A stretch of 64,000 bases of DNA, taken from assembly GCA_910584125.1 (NCBI GenBank), contig CAJTXU010000012.1, positions 1 to 64,000 of the forward strand, read 5' to 3'. This DNA is from an uncultured Muribaculaceae bacterium (GTDB lineage Bacteria > Bacteroidota > Bacteroidia > Bacteroidales > Muribaculaceae). The stretch's first letter is position 1, and each line of letters begins with the position of its first letter. Below, piece by piece: positions 17,697-27,053 of the stretch. The notes beneath the pieces are model-generated. The model saw only the letters and a program-made list of their open reading frames with translations, had not been told where the DNA came from and ran no database searches. A program made the position numbers and the translations under genes.

Positions 17697-20510
17697 TCAG
17701 CGCAGGATGATCTTGCGCACGGTGCCGTCGCTCATGCGGACAAGGTTGAGGCCTTTGCGGGGCGTGGCCGACGGAATGCCTTCGAGATTGAAGTATTCGA
17801 CAGGCACGGCCTCCTCGGCCTCCATGCCTTCGAGCCCCGAAGGCTTGTCATTGTTGTAGTATTTTCCCGATTCGGGGTCGAACTTCACTTTCATGCCGCC
17901 CAATACGGGGTGCGGATCCTTCCCGATCTCCTGACCGAATGCGGATCCGAGACGATATGCCACCTCGCCCGAGTGCATCTGGTCGTCAGTGACGAGCGTG
18001 TGGTTGTCGGTGCGGTCGTAGCTGGCTGTGGCGAACACGTTGTTCAGCAGCTTCTTGGTGTATTGCGAGCCGACGCAGGCCCCGGCGTTCTTGGGGCATG
18101 CCACCTCGCCGACGCTGAAAGCGTTCTCGACCTTCACTCCCTGCACGGCATGGCCGCCGACGATTCCGCCGCAGTTGGACGCGCCTTCGACGCGGCCCTT
18201 GTTGTAGCAGTTTGTGACCGCGGACGTCACGGCCGACACGTATCCCGCGATACCGCCGATGTTGCCCGAGACTCCCGTCACGTCGGCGAGATTGGCGCAG
18301 CGGTCGATTTCGGCGTACGCGTTGACATAACCCGCCACGCCGCCGACATAACCCTTGCCGGTGACTCTGCCTTCCGTAGTGACGCCGACAATCGAAGCAT
18401 GCCTGGTCGTTGTGCCCTTCACATATCCGAACAGACCCTGATACTGAGCCTTCTGATTGTCGATGAAGAGACCCCGCACCGTGTGGCCCGCGCCGTTGAA
18501 GACGGCTGTGAAAGCCTTCGAGGCACTGTTCCCTATAGGCGTCCAGTCGAAGTCGCCGAGGTCGATGTCGTTGACAAGCATGGCTCCGTCGGATGTGCCG
18601 GCGTTGTTAGTCCGGTCGGCGTACCATGCCAGTTCCGCGCCGTCGGAAATCATATAGACGCCGTCGGAAAGCAGCGGTTCGGTCAGTGTGACGCCGTCCC
18701 AGGCGCCATTGGCCTCCGTCATGTCGATGACGAAAGTCTGCGTGCCCTCGGCATCGTCGCCGATTACGAACGACTCCCGATAGCAGCGGTAGCCCTCGGC
18801 GCGGGCCACGACGTCATAGCGGCCGTAAGTTCCGGTGTAAAGTCCGCGGCTGTCGGCGCTCAGCGGCGTGCCGCCGAACGACAGCGTCACCTCGGCGCCC
18901 GGCACGTCGCAGACTGTCTTGATGTCGAACGTCCGCAATGGCGAGACCGGAATCACCACGTCAGGAATCATGCCGCAATAGGTCTTGTGGGCGATGGCGT
19001 TGAAATTGGGCGAACGACCGGCCACGTCGTCAATCTCGCGGTGGCTTCCGATCGGGTCGCCATAACCGTTGACCTGTATCACGCCCCGGTCCATGCGCAT
19101 CTCGGGCGACAGCGTGACGTCGAAGTCGGACGGGATGTCGAATGTCACCGCCTGTGCCGCCGGAACCGAGGCGAAAGTGTATTGCCCCGAACCCTGCATC
19201 AGCGAGGTGCCGTTGGGCACTCCGTTATATGTGACGTAGGCCGACATGTTGTATACGCCGGCGAGTTTGTTGGCCGGGTGGAAGAGACCTGAATACTGCA
19301 CCTTCACCTTGTCGCCGGGCTGGAAGATGCCGCTGCCCGGGCGTGAGACGTTGACGATGTCGCGGTGGCATTCCTTGGCGGTAAGCACCTGATATGACGC
19401 GGCGCCCGAGGCGTCGGCGAGTCTCACGACCTGCCGCCCGTGCTTCAGAAGCAGGGTGTATGAACCGTCTTCGTTTCGGGTCACCCCGTCGTGGCCGAAG
19501 CCGCCGTATGTGGCCATGCGTTCACCGACGGCAGGGCGAGCCATGGTCACGTCGGCCACGCCTTCGGGAGTGAATGTATAGAGCGCGCCCGGTTCGGTGT
19601 CGAGGTAATAGAACACATCGTGCTCGGCGTCGACATTGTTGCCGGCCAGTCGCGAGGAGTCCATGTTGTAGTCCTCGTTGATCGTCATGCGGGGCGTCAG
19701 ACCAGGCTCAGTGGCGTCGACCGAGACGACGAAAACGCCAGTGTTCTCGGGCCATATGGCGCCCCAGGCGTCGCCGCCGGTGAAAGTCTTTCGGTCGGTC
19801 CCGCTGTAGTATTCGAGAGTGATCGCGTCGTAGGTGACGAGCACCAGCGCCTCACCGCTGCCGACGGCGCGCACGTCGGCCCAAGCCGAGCCGGGCTTGG
19901 CCGAGATCTCCACGACGCCCTGCGAGGGCGTGCCGTCAAGATTGATGACGGTATAGTGGAAATCGGGCTCGATGAAATAGTTGTTAACCGTGTTGTCGGT
20001 GAGTTCCCATGTGCGCATGGCATGGAGGCGGAACGTGTCGCCGGCAGCCATGCGGAGGTGTCCGCGCTCGTTGATGTTCAGGAATATGTCACCGGTCTCG
20101 TAACCGCCGTTGGCCAGCGGGTCGTGATGGATTTCGGCGGGATCTCGGTCGTAGTCGGCCGCGGTGAAGACCAGTTCCGGCCGCTTGGCGGCGTCGGCCG
20201 ACATCGTGAAGTAACCGGCCCGCGTCGTGCCCCCTTCGATGCCGGTGCGGTAATTATAGACCTTGCCGGGAGTCAGGAGGTAGGTGATTTTGCGGCAACC
20301 ATCTTCTGTGGCATCGGCCACCGGTTCGACGGGAGTGAAGTCGACGAAATGCTTCGTCTTCGTGTTGAGCTGCATGGAGGCTCCTACGGGCACGGAGATG
20401 GTGAACTCCTCGCCTTCGGAAGTCTCGCGGCTGACATTTGTGCCGGCGGCCGCCGAGACGGCGACGCCGCAAAGGCATGTCAGGGCCAGTGCGATTGCAT
20501 GTGTGTCCAT
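17697..20510 (-). CDS. Large exported protein with GLUG-like repeats and a T9SS-like tail, third gene of the B12 operon
   Basis: A 937-residue protein whose function I do not recognise. The start at 20510 (MDTHAIALALTC) gives a signal peptide ending VSAAAG. Residues about 690-850 hold repeats of the GLUG type (GGVAGYVN, GGIAGYVS, GGIVGGHA), which form beta-solenoid or adhesin-like folds. The end (FNLEGIPSATPRKGLNLVRM, then KIILR) resembles a T9SS sorting domain, so it is likely at the cell surface. It lies 53 bases after the beta-propeller gene and under the same cobalamin riboswitch, so a role in corrinoid capture is plausible but unproven. It ends at a strong terminator. Confidence 0.8.
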   Translation of the reverse strand: MDTHAIALALTCLCGVAVSAAAGTNVSRETSEGEEFTISVPVGASMQLNTKTKHFVDFTPVEPVADATEDGCRKITYLLTPGKVYNYRTGIEGGTTRAGYFTMSADAAKRPELVFTAADYDRDPAEIHHDPLANGGYETGDIFLNINERGHLRMAAGDTFRLHAMRTWELTDNTVNNYFIEPDFHYTVINLDGTPSQGVVEISAKPGSAWADVRAVGSGEALVLVTYDAITLEYYSGTDRKTFTGGDAWGAIWPENTGVFVVSVDATEPGLTPRMTINEDYNMDSSRLAGNNVDAEHDVFYYLDTEPGALYTFTPEGVADVTMARPAVGERMATYGGFGHDGVTRNEDGSYTLLLKHGRQVVRLADASGAASYQVLTAKECHRDIVNVSRPGSGIFQPGDKVKVQYSGLFHPANKLAGVYNMSAYVTYNGVPNGTSLMQGSGQYTFASVPAAQAVTFDIPSDFDVTLSPEMRMDRGVIQVNGYGDPIGSHREIDDVAGRSPNFNAIAHKTYCGMIPDVVIPVSPLRTFDIKTVCDVPGAEVTLSFGGTPLSADSRGLYTGTYGRYDVVARAEGYRCYRESFVIGDDAEGTQTFVIDMTEANGAWDGVTLTEPLLSDGVYMISDGAELAWYADRTNNAGTSDGAMLVNDIDLGDFDWTPIGNSASKAFTAVFNGAGHTVRGLFIDNQKAQYQGLFGYVKGTTTRHASIVGVTTEGRVTGKGYVGGVAGYVNAYAEIDRCANLADVTGVSGNIGGIAGYVSAVTSAVTNCYNKGRVEGASNCGGIVGGHAVQGVKVENAFSVGEVACPKNAGACVGSQYTKKLLNNVFATASYDRTDNHTLVTDDQMHSGEVAYRLGSAFGQEIGKDPHPVLGGMKVKFDPESGKYYNNDKPSGLEGMEAEEAVPVEYFNLEGIPSATPRKGLNLVRMSDGTVRKIILR

Positions 20511-20563
20511 ATTGTTGTTTAGGTTTTGGTTGTTGTTATGTCTGGGAAAGTTGGGGTCAGGAA

Positions 20564-21862
20564 TCAATGTACCGTTATGAACTTGCGGCCGTCGCGGATG
20601 TGGATTTCGCCAGGTCGGGGTGAGGATACCCGCCGGCCGCTGAGGTCGTATATGGCTGACGCGCAAGGGTCTTCGCGACCGGTTATTCCTACGATCGAAT
20701 CAATCGGCTTGTCGGGAAGCGCAAGGAAATGCCCGGGGTTGATATACACTCTGTGTGTGCCGAGCAGTTCGCCGTCGGGCGACCACTGGAAGAGAGTCCC
20801 AGCGCCGGCGAACGATCCGGCGTCGGTGGCGTAGATGTAGCCGGAATATGGATTGACATATATGCCGTAGGGCATCTCCATTCCTGCAAGGTCGTCGGCC
20901 ACCGTTCCGGGCAGGGACTCGACGACGCCTTCCGAGCCGCCCGATTCCATCACGAGCCGCGGGTCGATGGTGATGTGGTTGAAGGTGTATTCTCCGGAAT
21001 AGTATGAATATTTCGAGCCGATGGCGTAGAACGTGCCGTCGGCGGCTGTGCAGCTGTGGGTTGCGGCGTAGTCGAGCTTCACGAAGCATTCCTCGTCGGG
21101 GGCTCCGGCGAGCGCCGCGTCGCAGTCGAGTATTATCACGGCGGCCTCGACGTCATACATGTCGCCAGGGGAGCCGAAACAGAGATATTGTCCGCTCCGC
21201 GACATCTCGCCGAACAGATTTATCTGACCGGTGTCGATGGTTCGCGTCACGCTCATGGTGGCGGCGTCGATCACGCTGACCGTAGACTCATAGTCGTGGC
21301 CTTCCTGGAAGGCGTATCCTCCGGTGTTGGCCACGAAGAGATGGCCGTTGTAGCAGGCTATCCCCTCGGGTTCGTAACCCACCTCAACGGCGTCGGTCAC
21401 CTTGAAGGTCGAGACGTCGATTTTCGCGACGAACCCCTTTCCGAAATGGTACGTTCCGTTCACGCCGGCGCACTCGTGGCCGTAAGACGTGACGTAGACA
21501 AACTGTCCGTCGGTGGCGAGACAGCGGTTGTTGGGCACGTCCTCGGTCGCCGCGACGGCCTTGCCGTCGGAGGTGATGAACTGCACGATGTTCGACCAGT
21601 TCACCGAGATCGCCGCCAGATTGTCGTTGACGCGGATGATGTCGTTGGGAGTGTCGCCGAGCTTGTAGCCGTTTTGGTCACGGAACCATTGGTTGCTCAC
21701 CACGACACCGTCTTCGAAATAAGTGACGCGGCCGTTGTCGGCCTGCCAGGTGCCCTCGTTGAGCAGGATGATTCGTTCGCGTGCCCAGGCGGCCGAGGGC
21801 GCGAATAGGGGCAGGGCGCATGCCGCCGCGACCCCTGTGAAGATTAAAGGTCTGGTTTTCAT
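20564..21862 (-). CDS. BtuG-like surface beta-propeller with a T9SS-like tail
   Basis: A 432-residue exported protein with a YncE/DUF5074-like seven-bladed propeller (about residues 28-385; repeat-like segments such as LVFVANTGGYAF, VSVIDAATMSVTRTI, GYIYATDAGSF). In Bacteroides thetaiotaomicron the propeller lipoprotein BtuG binds B12 with femtomolar affinity beside BtuB. Here the signal peptide seems cut by signal peptidase I (AAWA before RE), there is no convincing lipobox, and the last 45 residues (IYDLSGRRV, PGEIHIRDGRKFITV) look like a type A T9SS signal. The gene follows the TonB receptor by 27 bases in a cobalamin-riboswitch operon. BtuG function is inferred from fold and place. Confidence 0.8.
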   Translation of the reverse strand: MKTRPLIFTGVAAACALPLFAPSAAWARERIILLNEGTWQADNGRVTYFEDGVVVSNQWFRDQNGYKLGDTPNDIIRVNDNLAAISVNWSNIVQFITSDGKAVAATEDVPNNRCLATDGQFVYVTSYGHECAGVNGTYHFGKGFVAKIDVSTFKVTDAVEVGYEPEGIACYNGHLFVANTGGYAFQEGHDYESTVSVIDAATMSVTRTIDTGQINLFGEMSRSGQYLCFGSPGDMYDVEAAVIILDCDAALAGAPDEECFVKLDYAATHSCTAADGTFYAIGSKYSYYSGEYTFNHITIDPRLVMESGGSEGVVESLPGTVADDLAGMEMPYGIYVNPYSGYIYATDAGSFAGAGTLFQWSPDGELLGTHRVYINPGHFLALPDKPIDSIVGITGREDPCASAIYDLSGRRVSSPRPGEIHIRDGRKFITVH

Positions 21863-21889
21863 ATGTATTGTGTTTGGAAGTTTTGGGCG

Positions 21890-23899
21890 TCAGGAATGCG
21901 TGGTCTTGCTCGTGCGCTTGTCTCGGACGGTCTTCCCGAAGGAATACGAGAGCGAGAGCCTGAGGCTACGGCCCGGCATGGGATAGCGCGGGATGTGTTC
22001 GTACTGAACGTCGAAGAGGTCGTTGACCTCGAGCGACGCTGTGAAGCCGAATGCCGTGGCTGAGAGCTTGATGTCGACGTTGTCGTAAGGGTCGAGAATG
22101 TCGTCGGGGTCGGCATACGACCACATGCGGCGGCCGACGTGCAGGTTTGACACCGTGAGCGAGAGCATGCGCCATGCTGCGACAGCCGTCACGCCGCACG
22201 ATATGGTGGGCGAGTAGCAGATTGGTCGGTCGTAGGTGTATTCGTCATCGGGGTCGGTGCGGTTCAGGTCTTTCTGCCATGTCAGCGAGCAGAGCAGCGA
22301 GAAACGCCAGTCGGCCGGGGAGAAATCTCCCGATAGTGTAGCGTTCAGTCCTCGGCAGAATGTCTTTCCATAGTTCATCATCGACCATGTGTATGTGCCC
22401 CTGACGGGGAGGCAGACGATTCGGTTGTCGATGTAGTTCAGATAAAGGTCGGTCTGGACTGAAGCCGCCCAAAGCCCGGAAGCGAGGTTGTATTCTGCGC
22501 CCACGTCCCACTGCCGTGTGCGTTCGGGCTTCAAGTTGCGGTTGCCGGCCTGGGTATAGTAGAGGTCGTTGAGCGTCGGGACTCGGAAAATGTTTTTGTA
22601 CCAGGCGCGCAGAGAGAAGCCCCGGAACGACCACCCCAAAGTCACCGATGGGGTGAATCTCGACAGCGGGCGGGCGGCACCGGTCTTGAACGCGGTGTGG
22701 TCGCGATAATGTTGGTAGAGCAGAGAAGCGGCCGCGCGGAAGTCGCGCCAGTCGAGGCTGGCGGCGACTACGCCTTTCTGGTCGAGGCGTCTGACCGGAG
22801 AGAACCGCTTGAGGTCGGCGTCGAGCCACGACATGCGCGCGTCGTAACCGACATTCAGCGACAGTATGCGCCAGGGTCGGAAGGCGTATGAGACGGCGGC
22901 GTAGGCGTCGTGCAGTCTGTAGCGGTTGTCGGCGCGTGCGGTGTTCTGGTTGTCGGGGTAGTCGGTGTTGTAGCGCAGATATTCGAACGAGTATTTCGCC
23001 TTGAAGTCCAGGACGTGGCGTGTGCTGGCCTCCAGTCGGTAAGCGGCCTGGGCGAAGATGTCGGTGTCCCATTCGCGGCCGATGTTGGTGTATTTGTCCG
23101 ACAGGCGTCTCACGATGCCTCCGGGGCAGCCGCGTTCGGAAACGTAAGCATAGATGTGCGAGGAGAAGCCGCCCTTGAACAGGGCGCCCTCGGCGCGGGT
23201 GAATCGTATGTCGGAGTTGCTGCGGCGTCCGGTGGTGTCCTCATACTCCGACTTGTAGCGGAACGGATAGTCCCCGCGCGAGTCAAGGTGCTCGGCGTCG
23301 ATGAAACCGCTCCAGCCCTTGCGTGAGAATTCGGCCGTGGCGCGTCCGCGCCAGGTATGGAACGAGCCCCATCCGGCGAGCAGGGTGACGGAGTCGCGCT
23401 CGGGGCGGCGTGTGCGCATATAGACGGTCGCCCCCGAGGCATACTCCGAGGCCGATTGGCAGAAATCGAGACGGTTGGCGTTGTAGAGCGATACTGATTC
23501 GAGAGTGGAGAGGGAATACTTCCCGAGGTCGACGGTGCCGTTCTGTGCGTTGGTGATCCGTATCCCGTCGATGAAGACGCCGACATGCTGCGCTCCGAGC
23601 GAGCGGACATTCACGGTCTTGAGTCCCCCGAGGCCGCCGTAGTCCTTGATCTGGACACCGGCGAAATACTTCAGGGCGTCGGCGATTGAAGTGGATGAAA
23701 GGGCCTGAAGCTGCGGGCCCGAAAGTTCCTGGACAGTTGCCAGAGGTCTTCGCGAGGCGCAGACCTGCAGTTCGTCGAGAGTTGTCACGGAGTCAGGCCT
23801 CTCTTCGGGAGAGGTCGCAAAGGAGTGCGTCGGCGCCACGCAGGCATACATCACGGCCGCCATGAGGAGGCGCGTGTGTCGGAACATTCTGATGTTCAT
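21890..23899 (-). CDS. btuB: BtuB-like TonB-dependent outer-membrane receptor for cobalamin
   Basis: A 669-residue receptor that should import corrinoids across the outer membrane using TonB energy. The start at 23899 (MNIRMFRHTRLL) gives a signal peptide ending THSFA; a longer frame would run into the riboswitch. A TonB-box-like segment (SVTTLDELQV) is followed by the plug domain (SSTSIADALKYFAGVQIKDYGG, shown in part; VNVRSLGAQHVGVFIDGI) and a 22-strand barrel ending in LSLSYSFGKTV plus a short tail. No carboxypeptidase-like N-terminal domain is present, as in BtuB. The cobalamin riboswitch upstream supports the substrate. Confidence 0.92.
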   Translation of the reverse strand: MNIRMFRHTRLLMAAVMYACVAPTHSFATSPEERPDSVTTLDELQVCASRRPLATVQELSGPQLQALSSTSIADALKYFAGVQIKDYGGLGGLKTVNVRSLGAQHVGVFIDGIRITNAQNGTVDLGKYSLSTLESVSLYNANRLDFCQSASEYASGATVYMRTRRPERDSVTLLAGWGSFHTWRGRATAEFSRKGWSGFIDAEHLDSRGDYPFRYKSEYEDTTGRRSNSDIRFTRAEGALFKGGFSSHIYAYVSERGCPGGIVRRLSDKYTNIGREWDTDIFAQAAYRLEASTRHVLDFKAKYSFEYLRYNTDYPDNQNTARADNRYRLHDAYAAVSYAFRPWRILSLNVGYDARMSWLDADLKRFSPVRRLDQKGVVAASLDWRDFRAAASLLYQHYRDHTAFKTGAARPLSRFTPSVTLGWSFRGFSLRAWYKNIFRVPTLNDLYYTQAGNRNLKPERTRQWDVGAEYNLASGLWAASVQTDLYLNYIDNRIVCLPVRGTYTWSMMNYGKTFCRGLNATLSGDFSPADWRFSLLCSLTWQKDLNRTDPDDEYTYDRPICYSPTISCGVTAVAAWRMLSLTVSNLHVGRRMWSYADPDDILDPYDNVDIKLSATAFGFTASLEVNDLFDVQYEHIPRYPMPGRSLRLSLSYSFGKTVRDKRTSKTTHS

Positions 23900-23954
23900 C
23901 CACAATTTACTTTTATTCGCGGCGCCATACCCCGGACGCCTTCGCGCGAAATTA

Positions 23955-24150
23955 TGTTGGCAGGTCTTCTGACTTGTTCCCTTACGGCTTCGCCTTCCCG
24001 GCCTTCGCACTCTTGTCCGGCCAGTGACGTTCGAAACGGGGCGCAATCGCCTCGCGGTTTCGTGAAGCCGCTTGTAAGAAACTTACAGCAGCGGGTCTGT
24101 TCGAGATTCTCACTCGATTCCCTTTTGATTACCTGTCGGCAAACCAACGG
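23955..24150 (-). promoter_or_regulatory. Cobalamin riboswitch
   Basis: Read on the minus strand the leader shows the ordered B12-element features: GGTAATCAAAAGGGAA, GAATC, the GCTGT segment within ACCCGCTGCTGTAAG, and near the 3' end the box AGTCAGAAGACCTGCC (the class-defining sequence, 23959-23974). It starts just after the -7 box at 24167-24174 and ends about 55 bases before the btuB start, so binding of adenosylcobalamin should lower expression of the three genes downstream. Confidence 0.93.
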
Positions 24151-24166
24151 ATTTAAAGTTCGCGGC

Positions 24167-24174
24167 AAAATTAC
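24167..24174 (-). promoter_or_regulatory. -7 promoter box of the B12 operon
   Basis: On the minus strand this is TAATTTTG, matching TAnnTTTG, placed so transcription begins a few bases before the riboswitch. The interval 24175-24369 holds no gene and is AT-rich. Confidence 0.7.
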
Positions 24175-24369
24175 TCAATTTCGGTGAAATTGCCAAAAGA
24201 AAATTCTTCCCCGGATTCAGGCCAGCCGTCAGGTCACCTATTGCTGATTGGAGAATCGGGCACGATTTACTGTAAAAATAAGTTAAATATAAATATGAAA
24301 ATTGCGATTTATTTAAAATAAGTTAAATATTAGAAAAATTTTTATGTTTTAGAGCAGTGTTTAAAAATT

Positions 24370-24465
24370 ATTTTGTAATTTTGCATTGAGTTTTTCATGG
24401 TATTAGATTTTAAGGTTAACGCAAGATTGGTTGTCGGGATGACAATCAATTTTTTTTGTGCCTAT
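24370..24465 (+). ncRNA. Copy 2 of the 96-bp promoter-to-terminator element (small RNA or micro-ORF)
   Basis: Identical base for base to 8839-8934. The -7 box is at 24376-24383, and the hairpin plus T8 ends near 24459. The C10 protease downstream has its own complete promoter at 24537-24567, so this element is not needed as the leader of that gene. The ATG at 24397 opens the same 23 codons as in copy 1 and then diverges, ending at 24481-24483 after 28 codons. The weaker similarity of the two copies extends about 50 bases upstream (TTTTTATGTTTTA, then AGCAGT). Confidence 0.65.
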
Positions 24466-24536
24466 ATGTGGGGGTGTCAGTAGGGCGTCAGAGTGGCGTC
24501 GCGGCGGGTGTTCCTTTGTCTTGTCGGAAGAATAGT

Positions 24537-24567
24537 TTTGCCGATTCGAAATTAAATATTAAATTTG
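24537..24567 (+). promoter_or_regulatory. Promoter of the C10 protease gene
   Basis: TTTG (24537-24540) and TAAATTTG (24560-24567) are 19 bases apart, a full consensus promoter, about 95 bases before the protease ATG at 24663. Confidence 0.75.
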
Positions 24568-24662
24568 CGTCTGAATCTCTTCCGCCCCCGTCTCTCCATC
24601 GGCACTCTCTTCGGATGCTTCCACTATCCTTAGCCTTAAAACCTTAAACCTTAAACAATAAT

Positions 24663-26907
24663 ATGCAAAGATCTTTACTGATTGGCGCGGTGGCTCTGTT
24701 GGCCGCCGGCAACGCGTTTGCGGCTCCGCTCACCCCGGCGCAGGCTCTCCAGCGCCGGGGTGAGCGAGAACGGATCCCGCTACAAGGCAGTCGTTAAATC
24801 GGCCGACCGCTACTCGCTGGCAACTCTCGGGCAGCTGTCGGAGCAGACCGGCGGCCGTCTATATGTCTTCACCGACGATGCAGAAGGCTACATCGTGACG
24901 TCGGCTGATTCGGACGCTCCGGCCCTGCTCGGATACGGAAGCGGTTTTGATGCCGAGAATATTCCGGACGCCATGAGATGGTGGCTCGGCGAATACGCGC
25001 GTCAGATAGCCTGGCTCGCGGAGAATCCGCGCGACCAGCGTCCCGAAATGGCTGCGCACGCGGCCATCAGTCCGCTTGTGGCGACCAAGTGGAACCAGAG
25101 CGACCTATATAACCGGAAGTGCCCGAGCGACAACGGCGGACGCTGCGTCACCGGATGCGTGGCCACGGCCATGGCCCAGGTGGTCAACTATCACAAGTGG
25201 CCGCAGACAACAGGAACAGGCACATATTCATACTCCTGGAACAACAAGACGCTCTCGTTCGACTATGGCGCGACGACGTTCGACTGGGCGCATATGAACA
25301 ACACCTACAGCGGGTCGAGCTCGACGACCGCCTGCAATGCCGTGGCGACGCTGATGTCCGGCTGTGGCGTGTGCGTCGACATGAACTACAGTTCGTCGGC
25401 GTCGGGAGCCATGAGCTACAAGATCGCAAGTGCGTTGGTGCGCAACTTCGGATATGGCCAGGGTAGCCTCTACGTGATGCGCGACTATTACTCGGCTTCC
25501 GATTGGGATGCGATTATTTATGGTGAGCTCGCCGCCGGGCGCCCCGTGCTCTATGGCGGCCAGTCGTCGGCCGGAGGTCACGAGTTCGTGTGCGACGGCT
25601 ATGACGGCAACGGCAAATACCATATCAACTGGGGCTGGGGCGGAATGTCAGACGGCTACTTCCTCCTTTCGGCCCTCGACCCCTATCAGCAGGGAATCGG
25701 CGGCAGCACGTCCGGTTTCAATTACGACCAGGACGCCTGCATCGGAGTCCAGCCTCCTGTGGCAGGTTCAGAACGCTCGCTGCCCCTCTATGCCAACGGC
25801 GGATTCGCTTACAGCCCTGAATATAGCGGCTTCTGGTTCGGCACCAACTCGGAGGGAGGCGTAAACGGTTTCTTCAACTATTCAGTCTTTACCTTCGACG
25901 CTGTCATCGGAGTCAGACTCGAAGGCGAAGGTGGATATCAGGCATATGCCGAGGATGGCGCTGAAAATTTCGAACCGATTCACGGTTTTGCGCTGATTAG
26001 TCCTACGTTCCCCGCCGATCTCCCGGCCGGTACCTACAAGGCCTATCCGGCGGCAAGGTATGCCGACAGCGAGGTGTGGCACGACATACTGACGCCCTAC
26101 GGAGAGTCCCGCTATGTTACAGTGCGCAAGGGCAACAACGGCGTCATCACCTACGACGGTTCGGATCCAGACGCAGTGGAGGTCCCTGTCAGAGTATCGG
26201 AGCTTTCTCAGCGTGGAGACTGGATTCCGGGAGAGGGTATGGTGGTCGATGTGACTTACAGCAACACGTCGGCCTCGGCGCAGACTTTTAAACTTGACCT
26301 CAGGTTTGACGGTATGGAGGCGCGGTCTTCATATAAGATAGGGACATGGACACTCGACATAGACGCCAATGCACCCCGTTCCCATGGGCTTAACTGCGGC
26401 ACATGCGAACTGCCTGTGGGCGTGTACAGTCTCACCGCGATCGATGTCCAGAAGGGAGCGGTGATCTCCGATCCCGTCGAGGTGTATGTCGGAGTGCGTC
26501 CGACGGCAGTCGACATAGTTCCCGAAGAGACGAGTGTCAAGGTCGGCGCGACAGCGACGTTAGCGGCCACGGTGACGCCGGCGAACGCGTTCGACACCAC
26601 GGTGGTGTGGGCGTCGTCAGACCCGGCGGTTGCCACCGTGGATGCCGACGGCAAGGTCACCGGAGTGTCGGCCGGCACGGCTACAGTAACGGCCACGACT
26701 GTCAACGGCATGATGAACGAGGCCCGGGTAACGGTGACTGATACGACTCAGGCCGTGGAGACATTCGGTGTCGACGACAATGCCATGGTAGATGTCTACA
26801 ACCTGCAGGGCATTAGGATACGCGCTTCCGTGACCCGCGCGGAGGCAACCGCAGGACTCCCGGCCGGCGTCTACGTGATTGACGGCCGGAAAGTGACCGT
26901 CAGATAA
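24663..26907 (+). CDS. Exported C10 (streptopain-like) cysteine protease with BIG2 and T9SS-like domains, frameshifted after the signal peptide
   Basis: The ATG at 24663 encodes a good signal peptide and pro-region start (MQRSLLIGAVALLAAG, then APLTPAQALQR), but that frame stops near 24797. The rest of the protein runs in the +1 frame from about 24755 (AGVSENGSRYKAVVKSADRYS) to 26907. Removing one base from the CCGGGG run at 24755-24760 restores one frame. Domains: inhibitory pro-domain, C10 catalytic domain with the cysteine in GGRCVTGCVATAMAQV and the histidine in SAGGHEFVCDGYD, a BIG2 domain (VRPTAVDIVPEETSV on), and a T9SS-like tail ending YVIDGRKVTVR. Without frame correction it is not exported. 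Confidence 0.8.
24727..24766 (+). repeat. Perfect 15-bp inverted repeat at the protease frameshift
   Basis: CGCTCACCCCGGCGC (24727-24741) and GCGCCGGGGTGAGCG (24752-24766) are exact complements around a 10-base loop. The apparent frameshift lies in the right arm. Confidence 0.85.
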
Positions 26908-26934
26908 ACGGCGTAACGCCAAGGGATATAAAAC

Positions 26935-26980
26935 TCCCCACACCTGAAAATCCTTAAAATTTGCAGGTGTGGGGATTATT
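26935..26980 (+). terminator. Terminator of the C10 protease gene
   Basis: A 12-bp stem (26935-26946 with 26964-26975, TCCCCACACCTG) with a 17-base loop, followed by a short TTATTAG run. It begins 28 bases after the stop. Confidence 0.7.
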
Positions 26981-26991
26981 AGTTATATTTG
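26960..26991 (+). promoter_or_regulatory. Promoter of the C69 dipeptidase gene
   Basis: TTTG (26960-26963) and TATATTTG (26984-26991) are 20 bases apart. The -33 box lies in the loop of the preceding terminator and the spacer covers its right arm. Confidence 0.65.
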
Positions 26992-27053
26992 CAGACCGGG
27001 CGCGGCGAGTGCCGTCGTCGCCTGCTTAAGAATTGACCACAAAAACATAACAT

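Noticed and set aside
23600..24046. A longer start for the BtuB-like receptor at 24046
   Set aside because: It would translate the 3' part of the cobalamin riboswitch; the ATG at 23899 gives a normal signal peptide.
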